Source: Gigaspora margarita (Eukaryota > Glomeromycota > Glomeromycetes > Diversisporales > Gigasporaceae). Taken from it: a stretch of 64,000 bases of DNA. The position numbers and the translations under genes are program-made. The stretch spans positions 1 through 64,000 of the forward strand of contig WTPW01000506.1 of NCBI GenBank assembly GCA_009809945.1, in the 5' to 3' direction. The notes under the pieces are model-generated. The model did not search any database, was not told the DNA's origin, and worked only from the letters and a program-made list of their open reading frames with translations. Shown one piece after another: positions 60,400-64,000 of this stretch; position 1 is the stretch's first letter, and the number at the start of each line of letters is the position of its first letter.

Positions 60400-60581
60400 A
60401 GGACCGGATAATTCTAAGATAGGTGGTATGCTTAAACTGAACATTTTTTTTGGGCCAAACTCATCTAAATTCTGGTCAAAATTAAAAATAAATTTTAATT
60501 TTAACCAGAACTTAGACGAGTTTGGCCCAAAAAAATGTCTAGTTTAAGCATACCACCTACCTTAGAATTATTCAGGGTCCT
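60400..60581. mobile_element. AGGACC-ended fold-back element, 182 bp, 8-bp TSD
   Basis: The ends AGGACCGGATAATTCTAAG and CTTAGAATTATTCAGGGTCCT are flanked by TTTAGGAG duplicated perfectly. Nearly the whole element is one hairpin (arms GGTGGTATGCTTAAAC, TTTGGGCCAAACTC), centred near 60490. Confidence 0.9.
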
Positions 60582-61111
60582 TTTAGGAGTCTTGCTATAT
60601 AGTGAGTACCAATAGTGGGATATATATACAAAAAATATTCATACCCATTATTTATACAAGATTCAATGAATAATAGTTTCTTCAACACCTTATACTCATT
60701 AGCTTAAAGATTATTACAGGGCAATACAGGATCCTAATTGGCTATTATCTTCATTAGTATAGTGCAAACAGATTAGTCACATCAAATTTTTATAGTAGTG
60801 CTAAAAATATTGTTGATCATTTACTTATAAAATTGAATTTGATTGGTTAACATTTTATATGTTTTTTATTTTTTTATATATATAGTGCTGAAAATTTTAA
60901 AAACTTATAAATTTAAAATTATATTTTCTCAATAACAAGCAACAAACTCTTAAAATAAAATATATAGTTTGATAGATATTGTCAAAAGCTATCAAATTAC
61001 GTATTTTATTTTGCAACTTTAAAATTTTTTATTGAGTAGATACAATTTAAAAAAATTATTAATCGATTTGATGTCTTTAAACTATTTGCACTATAGTAAG
61101 TTCTTCTTTAT

Positions 61112-61545
61112 TAGAAGGCATTTATAAATAACATTATATACCCTATATAGTAGCTCTTGACTCATCTAGATTATATAAAAAAAATTTAAAATTGTATATT
61201 TATATATAAAATTTTACAAAAAAAAAACTTAAATATATTATAATATAGTAATCTGATTTAGATAATTTTGGTACCATTTGATTCATCTCTATAAGTCAAA
61301 TCTAATGATACCAAAATCATTTTATTTGGATTACTGGATCAAGAGTTATTTACAAAAAACTATTAGTTATATAGTAATTTTATAAAAAAAAGACCAATAG
61401 TATTTTGTTAATAACTCTTATTCTGTAATCCAAATGTAATGATTTTGGTACTATTTAATTCCTCTTCTTAAAACAAATCAAATAGTACCAAAATCATTTA
61501 ATTTGAACCTCTGAATTAAAATTTAAACAAATTTTTATAAAAAAA
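61112..61545 (-). mobile_element. Diverged copy of the GGGGGCATCC MITE
   Basis: Reverse-complemented similarity to the 41241/48093 elements over most of their length: AAGGCATTTATAAATAACAT, TATAGTAGCTCTTGAC, TTTTGGTACCATTTGATTCA and the central inverted pair. It has lost the G-rich tracts and its ends are blurred, so it is much older than the other two copies. Confidence 0.65.
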
Positions 61546-61884
61546 CTGTTATATTTTTTTGGGTCTTAGTAGATTTTGCTAACAACCATTTTATAACAAT
61601 CTACTTTTAGCTAATGCTAATTATAAAGTAAGCCAACTCTAACTCTAAATCAGATCAAATTTGTTTGTTAGTAAAATAGTTGTTAGTAAATTTGAATTAT
61701 AATATTTTTTTGATCTCTACTTATTGAAAAAATATTATATTTTGTATAGTCCTTCTTTTTTTTATATAAAGGCCATGTTATTAATCATCTGATTATTTTT
61801 TTATTAAAGGCCTACTCCATCTCCTCTTTTTAATATAGATTTGGTTAGTTTTTATATATAATTTCAATATTTTTACCTTCTTCC

Positions 61885-63980
61885 AGGACCCCGGACATCT
61901 CTCATATAGGTCATAACTGATCTGCATGAATTTAGNNNNTTTTGCTACCCCTAAAATCAAGTAAATTTGCTAAAAGTTGGATTATTACATATAAACTTTA
62001 TAGTAATTTGCTAAAAACTAAATTATAACATCTAGTATCAAGTAAATAAATATAGTATAAATTTTTTTATTTGAATTCATAGAATTAAAATAAAAAAATC
62101 TTTATCAAATTTGGTCAAGAACTCATGGAGATATCTTTGATAAAAGTTCCTGTAAACAATTTCAACATAGCTTTTTTGTAATATGTTTTTTTGCTTTTTC
62201 AAAATAACCCACTGTTTGGCAATGATTTACAAGAAATTTTACTATGCTAACTAAAAAAAATTTATAACCAGACTTGTAGCGCATATCATGGACTAATAGA
62301 ATCTCAAATTTTATTAAAAAGTATTAAAAACTCGTGAAGATATTAACGTTTTTGTAAATTCAGACGCATACGTTTTCACAAGATTCTCTTAAATTTCAAA
62401 TGCTTTCAGAAGCACTTTCTCAAAATGAAATCTCCAAAAGTAAGTTGGTAGAATAGGTATTTTAAAGTCTTTACTTAAAATTTCATCAAAAACAAATCAA
62501 TATTGATGAAGTTATGATGATTTTTCAATTTGCTTCCAGATTCAGGATTTTCTAAAATTTACAATTTTGATGAAAACAGAAAAATTACATCACAGGCTAG
62601 ATTTTTACAAGTTCAAATGAAACAAGTTACTGCGCACTAAGTAAACTTTTAGAGCATATTATTGACCAATAGAATCTCAAATTTTATGAAAAAATGTTGA
62701 AAACTTGTGGAGATATTAACGTTTTTGTAAATTCGGATATCATANGTTTTTGCAAACAATTTTGGCACGTGATATACGTTTTTGGAAATAGAAAAAATCT
62801 TTCATCAAAGATTTCTCTACGAGTTCTTGACCAAATTCGATGAAAATTTTTTTATTTTAATTCTACAAACATATAGAATTTAAATAAAAAAACTTTTATC
62901 GAATTTGGTCAAGAACTCGTAGAGAAATCTTTGATGAAAATTTTTTTCTATTTCCAAAAACNTATATCACGTGCCAAAATTGTTTGCAAAAACATATGAC
63001 ATCTAAATTTACAAAAACGTCAATATCTCCACGAGTTTTCAACATTTTTTCATAAAATTTGAGATTCTATTAGTCAATAATATGTTCTAAAAGTTTACTT
63101 AGTGCGCAGTAACTTGTTTCTTTGAACTTGTAAAAATCTAGCCTGTAATTGTTTTCATCAAAATTGTAAATTTTAGAAAATCCCGAATCTGGAAGCAAAT
63201 TGAAAAATCATAATAACCTCGTCAATACTAATCCGTTTTTGATAAAATTTTAAATGAAGACTTTAAAATACCTATTCTACCAACTTACTTAGTCACGTTT
63301 TGGAGGTTTCATTTTGAGAAAGTGCTTCTGAAAGCATTTGAAATTTAAGGGAATCTTGCGAAAACGTATGCGTCCGAATTTACAAAAACGTTAATATCTT
63401 CACAAGTTTTCAATACTTTTTAATAAAATTTGAGATTCTATTAGGCTATAATATGCGCTACAAGTCTTGTTATAAAATGTTTTTTTAGTTAGCATAGTAA
63501 AAGTTCTGGTAAATCATCGCTGAACAGTGGGTTATTTTGAAAAGTTAAAAATTATTATATAAATTACTAACTAATTCACTTAATGATAACCCCGTGCAAT
63601 TGTATTACATAATTATTTGTTTATCAACATACAATCATGATCAATAATCGTAATATATATGCAGAGTAAGTACCAAGTTGCTATTGATACTAAAGCCTGA
63701 TTATATGCTACAACTGCTTTTTAATTATAATTGATTATCACTTTGCTCCGTAAACCATTAATAACTTGTTATATCCAGATTGATTATTATCAAAATGTGG
63801 TTAAATTGCTAAAAATAAAATATGACATGTATAAAATCTTAGTAATTCGCCAAAATATTCAATTATGACCCTTTTTAAAATTAACTTTAATTTGCTAAAA
63901 TTAAAATTTGGACCTTAGATCAAAATTGAATCAATTTGCTAAAAAAAAATATGACATATATCAGAGATGTCTGGGGTCCT
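61885..63980. mobile_element. AGGACC-ended element, 2.1 kb, with a 1.34-kb palindrome
   Basis: It starts AGGACCCCGGACATCTCTCA and ends TCAGAGATGTCTGGGGTCCT, flanked by a perfect CTTCTTCC duplication. Inside, 62203-63540 is a large palindrome centred near 62871. No open frame of note. Ambiguous bases lie at 61936-61939, 62745 and 62962. Confidence 0.88.
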
Positions 63981-64000
63981 CTTCTTCCCCTCTAAAAAAT

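Overview
The window looks like nuclear DNA of a filamentous fungus, most likely an arbuscular mycorrhizal fungus (Glomeromycotina; Rhizophagus or a relative). The base composition is very AT-rich. The genes are broken into many small exons by short AT-rich introns of about 50-200 nt. A decayed Sel1-repeat gene belongs to a family hugely expanded in those fungi. The telomere-like tracts are CCCTAA, and non-coding mobile elements fill most of the space. The species is an inference from gene content, not a database match.

Only two genes can be modelled nearly whole. (1) 16133-19247, minus strand: a ten-exon gene for an arthropod-type hemocyanin/prophenoloxidase-like type-3 copper protein with both copper sites recognisable; a run of 124 N covers part of one exon. 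(2) 25733-29169, plus strand: an ARMH3 (C10orf76, DUF1741) homologue that resolves into 17 exons with a continuous frame of about 649 codons, if one intron is GC-AG and one exon is 7 nt long. They lie 6.5 kb apart, point away from each other, and show no sign of working together. Gene remains: a minus-strand pseudogene with a trihelix/Myb-like segment (10429-11398), a Sel1-repeat pseudogene (46390-46840), a possible first exon of an unknown gene (29637-29840), and a tyrosine-recombinase-like fragment carried inside a DNA element (15006-15311).

Layout. 1-4750: AT-rich DNA with a SINE fragment and small TA-flanked elements. 4750-4842: interstitial telomere-like repeat. 4926-7174: a 3-bp-flanked element holding a five-unit array of 325-bp palindromes. 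8280-10429: about 12 degenerate 85-bp repeats, downstream of the trihelix pseudogene and interrupted by an LTR-like fossil. 11515-13600: a second palindrome array hit by an 8-bp-flanked element and a SINE. 14640-15775: hairpin and TIR element. 16133-29169: the gene-bearing core, containing a 1.35-kb hAT-like element. 29930-38700: MITE- and fold-back-rich block. 38700-52250: SINEs and PIF-like and pogo-like elements. 52970-56300: an inverted relative of the block at 33930-38700. 56318-58854: a stack of nested insertions. 58868-63980: hAT-like and AGGACC-ended elements.

The mobile DNA is almost all non-autonomous. Target-site duplications (TSDs) can be read directly: 8 bp for hAT-like elements and for an AGGACC...GGTCCT family, TTA/TAA for PIF/Harbinger-like elements, TA for pogo/mariner-like elements, and 14-21 bp for SINEs with tRNA-like heads. 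Two palindromic sequence modules recur inside otherwise unrelated elements.
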